Source: RUG14300 sp964391805
GTDB taxonomy: Bacteria; Bacillota; Clostridia; Christensenellales; CAG-1252
Assembly (NCBI GenBank): GCA_964391805.1
Contig: CAYMNK010000008.1
Location: forward strand, 36,974 to 100,973
Reading direction: 5' to 3'
DNA length: 64,000 nt
The position numbers and the translations under genes are program-made. Positions 17,913 through 26,223 of this stretch are shown piece after piece. The notes below the pieces were generated by a model that was given only the letters and a program-made list of their open reading frames with translations, was not told the DNA's origin and did no database searches. Within the stretch, counting starts at the first letter, position 1; every line of letters begins with the position of its first letter.

Positions 17913-20900
17913 TTACGATAACTTCTCTATTATTACAACATACTTATCACTATTTGAATAATCATTAGTTGTAAAACAAAAATCAATTGATTCTTCAGAT
18001 TCAAGAGAAAATCTCATCGAATCGACAATAAGTTCTTCATCATCCCCATAGATTAAACGATAGTTTTCATCAAAAGAGTAAATGATATAATTGCCCGACT
18101 CTTGAGCTGTAAATGTAAGTGTCGTACCCATATATGTTGCGTTTACCAAATTATCGCCTACCGATAAGGATGTAACCGGCTGAGCCTCTTGGATTTTTAA
18201 CACATAATTATGGGTATCCAAATCATAGTTTTCAGAGCCTACGGTTAAGACAATATATTCTCCTGCCGATAAAGTAAACGAATATGACAATATAGGCTCA
18301 TCCTCATACGGGTCATTCATTATAAAGTCCCAATAGCCATCACCATAGCTGACAATGGCACTGCCTTTTTCATCAACTATCGTAATTGTATATGCACCAC
18401 CATTTTCGGATTTGAAAATATACTCAATCGACTCATTTGATTCTATTGAGATGTCATTATCACCAATATTCAACTCTGGTAGCACGGGGGCTACATATTC
18501 AGCAATTGTAAGCTTAAAGCTTACAGCGCTCTCTTCACTATTATTGGATGAAGCAAGGAAATACACCTTATCTCCTGCATCAGCATCGAACGAATACGAA
18601 AGCATTCCATAGTTTTGCGATAGAACAAAATTGCCGTCTCCATCCTTAACATAGGCAAATCCTTGTTTATCATCAAGAGATATTGTATATTTGCCGTCTT
18701 TCTCTACCACAAATTCATATTTAACAGAGGGCCATTGATCTGTTTCATTGTCAATTCTAAGACTAACGGTATTATCACCAAGAACCAATGACGACAATGA
18801 AGCTTCTGATAACGTTACAACACATTCGTATTTTCCATATTCAATAACGCCAATACCCTCAATGTTAAACGGTAAGCCGTTCACAACTACGTCAATATCA
18901 TCAAAACCGATAAGAGTACAATAGAACTCAAACTTTCCGTTAGCATCTAATTTACCTGAGCCGACAACAACGGATTCAGTTCCATAATCAGTCAAAGCCC
19001 AATAAGAGCATGATACAGATAACTCGGATAATTCGGCACTTATTCCATCTGGAATAACAACCGAAACGGTATATTTAGGTGCTAACGATACGGACAATGT
19101 TAAATCATCCAAATTAGTCTTTGACACTTTCTTATAAACGGATGAATATTGAGAATCTAAATTTTCAACTCTTATAAAAATATTCGTACCTTGATTTGGA
19201 ATAGCATACTCAAGCACTGCTTTACCTTCAGCATCTGTGGTTGCACGTGCAATTTCTCCTGAAAAGATACCTTGATACATATAATAGGACGTGTAAACAA
19301 CAACCTCAGCGCCTGAAATTGCTTCGTCACCACATTTAACAAATACATTCTTTTTAGCAGGAGCAACCAATTCTATCGTATAGGTTTGTCCTTTATCCGT
19401 GCTTGCATCATCAACATCCCATACAGTCGACTGAGAATTATATATTAAACTCGAATCATAACCGGATAATTTGATTTCATAGTTACCCGGTAAATATTTT
19501 AGAACCACGGTACCATTTTCATCGGTAACTGCACTTTCAATTACATTTTCTTCATAATCCACAAGTGTTACGGTAACACCCGATAAAAGATTACCATTGG
19601 TATCCTGAACGATAAAAGTATTATCAACCTCTTCTATAACTTTACCTTCTATTTCAAGTTTGAATCCGTTTTCATATGCGCCATAAACAGCGATGTAGAT
19701 TTCTTCGCCACCGGACAAATATGGGAAATCATAATAACTATAGAAGTATTCCCAATCCGAATCATAATACTGTACACCTACTAAGGTTCCGTTTTCACTA
19801 TCATAAATGCTTTCTACGGCTTCACCGTTTAGCTTGATAACAAGCCTACCGGGTTGGGTAACAACGTACCTATAATACATAGTACCGTCTGTCGAATTAA
19901 CCTCAAGCGGACTACTTTCCATTTCGATAGCACTGTATGGAGAATATCCTTCATAAGATTTTCCCGATTCTTTATCAACTATCGTAAATCCATAATTGCC
20001 ATAGTACATATTAATGTAGAATGATTGGTCTTTCTTCAAATTGATAATATTATATGCATAAATCAAAAATGTACCGTCTGTTGTATATAAATCATAGCCA
20101 TTTGGATTACAGAAAACGATTTCTTCATCATCGGCTGCAGTATACTTGAACCAAGTTTCTTTCGCAACAGAACCATTATAATTTTTATTTTTTTCAAGAA
20201 TGATAGGATTTTCTTGATTTGAACCCGGAGCGGACTTCAAAGTGAACGATATATTACCATCGGAGGCACATGCTCTAAGCAAAATTGCACTCGGTTTCTC
20301 TGCAAAAGTATAAATTCCGTTAACAAGCTCTTCGTTCATCGATTCAATCGCATATCCGCCTGTTGAAGCAATATGTCTATAAGAGACATACTCTAATGTA
20401 GTTCCTTCTTCAACGGAAATAACAGCTTTATCAGGAACTTCTACGTCTATATAATTATTCATCATGAAGAAATATACATACTCGTTTGAATCGGCAGTAA
20501 CGCTTACAGAGACATCTATATTTACATACTTAAGCACTACATCTCTTTCAAATCCACAATTATCTACAGAACAAGTTAAATGGCAATATCCATCGGAATT
20601 TGAAGAAGGAACCCTGTCATTCGAGAAAATGGGATCAAATACAAATTGATGCTCGTGGTCGGCTTCAATTTCTTTACCGCAAACGTCACACACATAATCG
20701 TTGTCAGAATCTGAGCACTCACTCAAAACCTTACCGCACAAGTCACACTTATGATCGTTATTGTCATCGGAACATTCGCTCATTACTTTTTCACAAACGT
20801 CACACTTATGATCTTTGTCAGCATCAGAGCATTCACTCATTACTTTTTCGCAAACATCACACTTATGGTCTTTGTTTTTATCCGCACAATCCGACTCTGC

Positions 20901-21401
20901 ACCACAAATATCACACTTGTGGTCCTTATTCTCATCCTTACATTCGCTTAAGATTTCGCCACAGATATCGCATTTGTGATCTTTATTATCGTCTTTACAT
21001 TCGCTTAAGACTTTAGCGCACTTATCACATTTATGATCATTGTCCTCGTCTACGCATAATGATAATTGAGCACCACAAATATCGCAATAATGGTCGTTGT
21101 TTTCATCTTGGTTGCAAGCACTCATGACTTTACCGCAAACATCACATTTGTGATCGCTGTCATTGTCGGCACATTCGCTCATAACTGCTTTACAAAGATC
21201 ACATTTATGATCATTGTCCGAATCTTTATGAGCGGTTACACTGTCTTCGTTCTTCGCCCCGCACTCGCATACCGTCCAGTGGTTAGATTCGTCATTACCC
21301 CAATTATCAAAATTGTGTTGGTGGGATTGACATGCCACAAATAAACAAGCAGAGAGTACTACGCATAGAACTATAGCAATTACAATACTAAATTTCTTCA
21401 T
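17913..21401 (-). CDS. Large lipoprotein with ten Cys-rich DHKCDxCG repeats and Cna-B-like domains
   Basis: 1,162 residues. Lipobox LFVAC (Cys24) is followed by a His-rich linker and 'NHWTVCECGAK', then ten tandem units of about 19-20 residues of the form SECxDxxxDHKCDxCGKV (about residues 60-245). Each unit has a CxxC, one His and usually a third Cys, resembling zinc-knuckle-like repeats. The rest is beta-rich: about 250-600 contains 'Y-F' jelly-roll-like modules; Cna-B-like domains lie near 610-690 ('VTDENGTVVLKY'), 690-770 and beyond; three related domains at the C-terminus carry the motif 'GDNxVSxxxxxxxxYxFxxExxGxYTI'. A metal-binding or disulfide-linked stalk on the cell surface is plausible; ligand unknown. 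AGGAG lies 9 nt before the ATG. Monocistronic. Confidence 0.85.
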   Translation of the reverse strand: MKKFSIVIAIVLCVVLSACLFVACQSHQHNFDNWGNDESNHWTVCECGAKNEDSVTAHKDSDNDHKCDLCKAVMSECADNDSDHKCDVCGKVMSACNQDENNDHYCDICGAQLSLCVDEDNDHKCDKCAKVLSECKDDNKDHKCDICGEILSECKDENKDHKCDICGAESDCADKNKDHKCDVCEKVMSECSDADKDHKCDVCEKVMSECSDDNNDHKCDLCGKVLSECSDSDNDYVCDVCGKEIEADHEHQFVFDPIFSNDRVPSSNSDGYCHLTCSVDNCGFERDVVLKYVNIDVSVSVTADSNEYVYFFMMNNYIDVEVPDKAVISVEEGTTLEYVSYRHIASTGGYAIESMNEELVNGIYTFAEKPSAILLRACASDGNISFTLKSAPGSNQENPIILEKNKNYNGSVAKETWFKYTAADDEEIVFCNPNGYDLYTTDGTFLIYAYNIINLKKDQSFYINMYYGNYGFTIVDKESGKSYEGYSPYSAIEMESSPLEVNSTDGTMYYRYVVTQPGRLVIKLNGEAVESIYDSENGTLVGVQYYDSDWEYFYSYYDFPYLSGGEEIYIAVYGAYENGFKLEIEGKVIEEVDNTFIVQDTNGNLLSGVTVTLVDYEENVIESAVTDENGTVVLKYLPGNYEIKLSGYDSSLIYNSQSTVWDVDDASTDKGQTYTIELVAPAKKNVFVKCGDEAISGAEVVVYTSYYMYQGIFSGEIARATTDAEGKAVLEYAIPNQGTNIFIRVENLDSQYSSVYKKVSKTNLDDLTLSVSLAPKYTVSVVIPDGISAELSELSVSCSYWALTDYGTESVVVGSGKLDANGKFEFYCTLIGFDDIDVVVNGLPFNIEGIGVIEYGKYECVVTLSEASLSSLVLGDNTVSLRIDNETDQWPSVKYEFVVEKDGKYTISLDDKQGFAYVKDGDGNFVLSQNYGMLSYSFDADAGDKVYFLASSNNSEESAVSFKLTIAEYVAPVLPELNIGDNDISIESNESIEYIFKSENGGAYTITIVDEKGSAIVSYGDGYWDFIMNDPYEDEPILSYSFTLSAGEYIVLTVGSENYDLDTHNYVLKIQEAQPVTSLSVGDNLVNATYMGTTLTFTAQESGNYIIYSFDENYRLIYGDDEELIVDSMRFSLESEESIDFCFTTNDYSNSDKYVVIIEKLS
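20650..21230 (-). repeat. Coding tandem repeat: ten ~57-60 bp Cys-rich units
   Basis: DNA encoding the DHKCDxCG units. Neighbouring units differ mainly at third codon positions and in the acidic linker, so this is an old protein repeat under coding selection, not a noncoding array. Confidence 0.85.
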
Positions 21402-21482
21402 AATAACATTCTCCTAAATAATTATTTTTAAATAGTTTGTTGCGCATTTTTATTCACGGTTTTAAACTATTATAAATTCATT

Positions 21483-21510
21483 ATATTACGCGTCATACAC
21501 CCTAAGTCAA
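21483..21510 (-). promoter_or_regulatory. Probable promoter of the Cys-rich repeat lipoprotein gene
   Basis: -35 TTGACT (21510-21505), 16-bp spacer, -10 TAATAT (21488-21483). A TATAAT three bases further downstream could serve with a longer spacer. Confidence 0.5.
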
Positions 21511-21674
21511 CCGATTATCAAAAAAAATCTTATATTTGCAAAAAAAATGCAGATTTTTTTATCAAAAATCAGCATTTTTGCATTTTTATTCAATATTTAT
21601 CGATAATTTGCATTTTTATTCATCAAAGTGAGCGTAAATGTTAAGTTTCATTAAATTAATATGGATAATTATAA

Positions 21675-22140
21675 TAAACTCCGCCGTCATATAGATTCCC
21701 GTCCCGTCATACTGAGCGTAACGTAAGCGGAGTCGAAATTCGAGTATAACGAGAATCAAATTGTGCAACAATTTGGTATCTTGCGGACGAATTCTAAGCT
21801 CAGAATGACATTTGATGGGCACATATAGTAAGTGCAAAATAAAAAGCAAGTGCGGGGACTTGCTTTTAGCGGGCGCTTACTAAGCGCCCCCACAAAACTG
21901 CAACGTATTGTTGTCGTTCTTATAAAAAGTTATGTGCTTTGATTTGCTCTTTTTTACAAGGAATAAGATTCCGACGCTTTGCGTCGCCCTATCGGGTTCG
22001 ACTACGGTTTTCAACCTTCGCTCAGAATGACATTTGATAGTATCATCCGTCCCGTCATACTAAGCGTTGCGTAAGCGAAGTCGAAATTCGAGTATAACGA
22101 GAATCAAGCGATGTAATCGTTTGGTATCTTGCGGACGAAA
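21675..22140. repeat. Palindromic repeat cluster 6 with type ii copy 2
   Basis: Two units of the CATACTGAGCG family (about 21680-21810 and 21960-22140) flank a type ii element (21823-21965). Stems: CAAATTGTGCAACAATTTG (21757-21775), GGGCGCTTACTAAGCGCCC (21871-21889), GACGCTTTGCGTC (21973-21985), CAAGCGATGTAATCGTTTG (22105-22123). The array ends five bases before the stop codon of the ATPase gene. 21515-21640 is low-complexity A/T with no gene. Confidence 0.85.
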
Positions 22141-22144
22141 ATAA

Positions 22145-23434
22145 TTAATTCTTCAATGCGGTGATAGGAACAACGTAAACACCGTCGGCTCGTTGATATG
22201 TGGCATTAGACAATCCGCATATTACACATTTGATTATTGGAGATCTACCGCCGTTTTCTTCTATATCTTTACATACTTTGATTAGGTTCTCTGCACCTTC
22301 GTCTATTTTTTTAGCTCCAAGTTTTATCTCAAAAGCGCACCAATCACCATTTTCAAGTTCTATTACAGCATCAATTTCATTGTTTTTGTAATCTTGATAA
22401 TGGAATAGTTTAGCACCAAACGATTGAGCATAAATAGCCAAATCGCGCTCCACAAGCGATTCAAACATAAAGCCAAAGGTGTTTAGATCACCGAGCAATT
22501 TCTCAGGCGTGATATTCAACAATGCGCATGCCATTGCCGGGTCGGAAAAATGCCTTTTTTCCGATTGTTTTACCCTCAATGATGAACGAAGATTGGGCGA
22601 AAAGGGAGTTTGATTGTTAAAAATAAACAATCTATTCAATGCCTCAATGTATTTTGCTATTGTATTTCTACTCATAGATTCATTATCTTGAGCAATAATA
22701 TCTTTCAAAATCGATGAATCAGATACGGTAGTCGATTCATTTCTTGCAAGAGACCTAAGTAATAATTCGGTTTTATGTCTATCATATTCTACACCGTCGT
22801 CAAGACTATTCAGGTCTTCGCTTATTATGTTATCCATATAAGCCCTTGGCATCAAATGAACGTCTTTGTCTTTTACAGTTATATTTTCAGGCCACCCACC
22901 GCGAACGATACAAGTCGCTAACCTATCAAGCGAAACTTCTTCCAATAACTGCATTTGTAATTTACCGTTACATACCTCTTCTAAACTTACCTTTCCCGAA
23001 GAATCACCCGATTCATATAGTGACATCGTATTCATTCTTAACCGAACAATTCTACCTGAACCGCTATGCATAATACCCTTTGTTTTGGGAGTTGATGAAC
23101 CGGTCAATATGATTTGACCTTTCTTTTGCCGTCTATCTACTTCCGCACGAGTTGCATCCCAAATAGAGGGTACTTCTTGCCATTCGTCAATCATACGAGG
23201 CGTTTCGCCTTGAAGTATCATCGCAGGATTCAACTCGGCAAGTTGTCTATTTGAAAAGTTGTTTGCAGGATCTCCAACCAAAAATTCACTATTGGAGTGG
23301 AATCCGGATGTCCAGGTCTTACCGCACCATTTAGGTCCTTCGATACAAACAGCACCACTTACTGCCAAATATCTTTCAATCATTGTATCAATAACTCTTC
23401 TCTTATATTTACGTTTATCCGCTATTATAGCCAT
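22145..23434 (-). CDS. AAA_14 / DUF4143 family ATPase with nuclease-like C-terminus
   Basis: 429 residues from the ATG at 23434, 6 nt after AGGAGG; the longer frame runs through the promoter. Walker A is GPKWCGKT (33-40) with Trp-Cys where GPRQVGKT is usual. Walker B and following residues are 'MIDEWQEVPSIWD', then a sensor-like 'ILTGSS'. The C-terminal DUF4143 part holds 'NEIDAVIELENG' and 'AFEIKLG', a D-ExK pattern of the PD-(D/E)XK nuclease fold. Family members are common in gut bacteria and archaea; their biological role is not established, though defence and mobile-element links have been proposed. Monocistronic, with a promoter overlapping four ordered repeats (23468-23544), suggesting tight and perhaps autogenous control. 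The 3' end abuts a palindromic repeat cluster. Confidence 0.9.
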   Translation of the reverse strand: MAIIADKRKYKRRVIDTMIERYLAVSGAVCIEGPKWCGKTWTSGFHSNSEFLVGDPANNFSNRQLAELNPAMILQGETPRMIDEWQEVPSIWDATRAEVDRRQKKGQIILTGSSTPKTKGIMHSGSGRIVRLRMNTMSLYESGDSSGKVSLEEVCNGKLQMQLLEEVSLDRLATCIVRGGWPENITVKDKDVHLMPRAYMDNIISEDLNSLDDGVEYDRHKTELLLRSLARNESTTVSDSSILKDIIAQDNESMSRNTIAKYIEALNRLFIFNNQTPFSPNLRSSLRVKQSEKRHFSDPAMACALLNITPEKLLGDLNTFGFMFESLVERDLAIYAQSFGAKLFHYQDYKNNEIDAVIELENGDWCAFEIKLGAKKIDEGAENLIKVCKDIEENGGRSPIIKCVICGLSNATYQRADGVYVVPITALKN

Positions 23435-23456
23435 GTCACGCCTCCTATTTTTTGAT

Positions 23457-23485
23457 ATTATAGCATAGTGAGCAATATTTGTCAA
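23457..23485 (-). promoter_or_regulatory. Perfect-consensus promoter of the DUF4143 ATPase gene
   Basis: -35 TTGACA (23485-23480), 17-bp spacer ending in TGC (extended -10), -10 TATAAT (23462-23457). The spacer contains the first GTGAGCAA/TTGCTCAC repeat, so a bound protein would compete with RNA polymerase. Confidence 0.9.
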
Positions 23486-23544
23486 TATAAGTGAGCAACT
23501 TTTTGAGGTTTGTGTGAGCAATATTTCGAGATTTAGGTGAGCAA
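23468..23544. repeat. Four iteron-like repeats with exact 23-bp period at the ATPase promoter
   Basis: GTGAGCAA begins at 23468, 23491, 23514 and 23537, each 23 bp apart. Downstream of the 8-mer, copies 1 and 3 continue TATTT and copies 2 and 4 continue CTTTTT, giving a 46-bp higher-order period. Copy 1 lies between the -35 and -10 boxes; copies 2-4 extend upstream. This is the pattern of a cooperative operator. Confidence 0.9.
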
Positions 23545-23624
23545 CTTTTTTTGAGTAAAGAGAAAAAAGTGAAATATTATGTTAAATGAATAATATAATT
23601 ATGGATATAAAGAATTAGTGTATA

Positions 23625-23900
23625 ATTGTACTGGCGATTAGTAATCGCCATATCCTTATTAACAAGGAAGTAGATACCGATGCCTTGCGCATCGCGACTA
23701 CGTCGTTTGACTTCAGGGCGGTGCCCTTTCGCTCAGTATGACGGCGGACGAAATCTAAGATCAATATAACATGATGGACACATATAGTAAGTGCAAAATA
23801 AAAAGCAAGTGCGGGGACTTGCTTTTGGCGGGCGCTTACTAAGCGCCCCTACGAAACTGGAATATATTGTTTTTCTTTATGTAAAAAAGTATATGTTTTG
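23625..23900. repeat. Palindromic repeat cluster 7 with type ii copy 3
   Basis: GGCGATTAGTAATCGCC (23633-23649), GATGCCTTGCGCATC (23679-23693), a GGGCGGTGCCC hairpin near 23717, and CGCTCAGTATGAC near 23730. The type ii element follows (about 23780-23900) with GGGCGCTTACTAAGCGCCC (23830-23848). No gene lies between 23545 and 23934. Confidence 0.8.
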
Positions 23901-23934
23901 GCTTGTTTTTTTATACGGAATTCAATATGACAGA

Positions 23935-26208
23935 TTAATCATTGGTTTCCGACGAGTTTTCACCGGTGGTATCCCCCACCGTGCCATCAGAATTATCTTC
24001 TTCGGTGACACGGTAGATGACGCATTTTTCTTTTCCGCTACCAAAACCGGTGGGATTGGCAATTACCAATTTATAGGCTTCGTTAAGTTCAAGCGTTATA
24101 CCAAGCTCAACACCGTCAGAGTGCTCACATACAAGCACACCATATTCTGTGTCATAATATATCGTAATGATCTCTGTACCCTTATTTGTCGTTATTGTCG
24201 CAGTAACCTTACCATCCACATCGGGATTACCGAAGGACACGGTTGCATCGCCCTTCTTCAATTTACCGCTATAATCACCTGTTAAGAGTTCGGATATTAG
24301 AGGCGGATTCTCAACCGTTACGGTAACGGTTGCATAGATGTCGGGCGCTTTGGTTGATGCCATTTTGACAACATACGTGCCAGCTTTAGAAGCAACAAAC
24401 GTTACGTTGGTGCTGTCTTCGATTACACTTACACTTGCACCTTGGAGGTCATCAACTATACTCGGAGTGAAACTTGCGTCGGTATATGCCTTTTCAATAT
24501 CGGCAACATTCGCCGTGAGAATAAGTGACTGGCCGACATATACGGTGGTGTCGATATTACTTTCGGAAGTGGTCTTCCACACATAACCAGAATCGTTATA
24601 TTCGTAAATAGACGGATATAGATTCCCGGGATTGGCGGGGTTTGCCGTAATCACTATTGTCTTTTCATAACCGCTTTCGGTTACTAAAAGCAATGTAATA
24701 TCGCCGGCTAACTTGCTAAATATCTTAAGAACATTATTATCACTCATCGAATACCAAACAAGAGTAGAATTATCATATCCCAATTTAACTCTCAAGCCTT
24801 TATCGGTTATACGATATATATACAATGGATCATACTTAAAGTTAGACGTCGTGGGAAGAATATTCTTAATTCTAATCGTCAACGGTTTATTGTTATCGGC
24901 ACAAGTAAACTCCAATTTAGTCGTTTCGTCGATATATCTTCCAGAATATTGAAGGTCAAAACTCGATATTTTGAAGGCGTCCTCTGTATATTCGTGTTCA
25001 GGTTCATCGGGTTCTTCCTCTTTAGTAATTTGATTATATTCAACAAATTCCTTATACCAAGGATTACCCACGCCGTCTTTAAGAGTTACGGTAGTACGAC
25101 CGTTAGGATCGATATTTACATCGAATTGGTTCAAGTCTCCTTCCGGTTCGCCATCATACCAAACGTAGGTATTAGCCGTTAATTTGACATATCTTATAGC
25201 ATAATTATCGGTTAAAGTGAATTGGCACACTATCTTAGCAAAATAATGCGGAACGGTATAATGTCCAAAAGAGAAGAAGTAAACTTTTTCTCCGTCTTCA
25301 TTAGTCGTTATACCTTCCAAGAAATCGTCATTATCATCACGACTTCCCCACTCATATGCATACTTTACCAAGCCCTCAGCTCCGTAGAAGGTACGACCAA
25401 CCTTAGTGATAGTATAGTCAAAACCTTCTAAATTCGATTTGGTAGCTTTAGCGTATTTTCCAACGACTTCATAGCCATCCAATCCGATTTGCCTAATGAC
25501 ACCGAAAACTTCTCCGGTGGATGTCAACGAGAACCACAAATCCTCATTATCGTCGGCATCATAAGTGTGAACATAATTTTCACCGTATTCGTAACTAAAG
25601 GGCACAGGGTTGACGTTCCCACCGCCTGTATAGTCGCCCATATCTTTTTGTCCGGTACCTCTACGAATAAGGTCTCTGTTACTCGAACCTATCAACACTG
25701 CGTCCTCAACGGTGCAATTATCGGGATCAAACTCCTTTTTTGCTGTTTTAACGGTGAACGCTATATCGCCATATGCGCTACTATAAACCGCAGTAATTTC
25801 GCCTTCTTCAAGAACGGTAGCTTCCTTTGTTATTTCATAAGAACTATATTGTCTTCCGTCGGTAGTTAATCTCGGCAAGGTAACCTCAATTTTGTGTTCG
25901 GGATTATCCCCACAATATTTTACAGCCTTTCCTGCACCCTCACGGGAATAGGTCGGATCGACCTCTATTACCCAAGTACCGTAAACGTGATTTTCGGCAA
26001 CCACGGGAACCGATTCCTCGACTACCTCTCCGCACTCTACGCATACACCTCGTCTAAGTCCTTCGGTGGCGCAAGTAGGCTCCTTAATGGTTTTCCACTT
26101 ATTGATTGTATGTTGATGAGAGCAAGCGCTCGTTATGACCATACATGCAAGCGCAAGGATTAAAACGGTCGCAATTGCTATTATTTTTTTCAATATATCT
26201 TTATTCAT
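23935..26208 (-). CDS. Lipoprotein with N-terminal Cys/His motif and Ig-like domains, last gene of the MoxR/VWA operon
   Basis: 757 residues. Lipobox ITSAC (Cys29) is followed by 'HQHTINKWK--KEPTCATEGLRRGVCVECGE', one copy of a CxxC motif common in gut Firmicute surface proteins, and a second degenerate copy ('HVYGTWVIEVDPTYSREG'). The remainder is beta-rich: a domain near 160-400, then Ig-like segments, including one ending 'AGTYVVKMASTKAPDIYATVTVTVE' (Big_2-like, about 560-640), and a small C-terminal domain ('LLTGDYSGKLKKGDATVSF'). The Ser/Thr/acidic tail lacks an anchor signal. It starts 15 bases after the previous stop with AAGGAG, so it belongs to the operon. Function unknown; surface-exposed. 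Confidence 0.82.
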   Translation of the reverse strand: MNKDILKKIIAIATVLILALACMVITSACSHQHTINKWKTIKEPTCATEGLRRGVCVECGEVVEESVPVVAENHVYGTWVIEVDPTYSREGAGKAVKYCGDNPEHKIEVTLPRLTTDGRQYSSYEITKEATVLEEGEITAVYSSAYGDIAFTVKTAKKEFDPDNCTVEDAVLIGSSNRDLIRRGTGQKDMGDYTGGGNVNPVPFSYEYGENYVHTYDADDNEDLWFSLTSTGEVFGVIRQIGLDGYEVVGKYAKATKSNLEGFDYTITKVGRTFYGAEGLVKYAYEWGSRDDNDDFLEGITTNEDGEKVYFFSFGHYTVPHYFAKIVCQFTLTDNYAIRYVKLTANTYVWYDGEPEGDLNQFDVNIDPNGRTTVTLKDGVGNPWYKEFVEYNQITKEEEPDEPEHEYTEDAFKISSFDLQYSGRYIDETTKLEFTCADNNKPLTIRIKNILPTTSNFKYDPLYIYRITDKGLRVKLGYDNSTLVWYSMSDNNVLKIFSKLAGDITLLLVTESGYEKTIVITANPANPGNLYPSIYEYNDSGYVWKTTSESNIDTTVYVGQSLILTANVADIEKAYTDASFTPSIVDDLQGASVSVIEDSTNVTFVASKAGTYVVKMASTKAPDIYATVTVTVENPPLISELLTGDYSGKLKKGDATVSFGNPDVDGKVTATITTNKGTEIITIYYDTEYGVLVCEHSDGVELGITLELNEAYKLVIANPTGFGSGKEKCVIYRVTEEDNSDGTVGDTTGENSSETND

Positions 26209-26223
26209 CCTCCGTTTCTCCTT

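Noticed and set aside
20650..21230. Regular ~57-60 bp periodicity that could be mistaken for a CRISPR array
   Set aside because: The periodicity is explained by a protein repeat (DHKCDxCG) in a long open frame; there are no identical repeats separated by unique spacers and no cas genes.
21616..21849. Minus-strand 77-codon frame
   Set aside because: It is generated by repeat cluster 6 sequences and has no coding signature.
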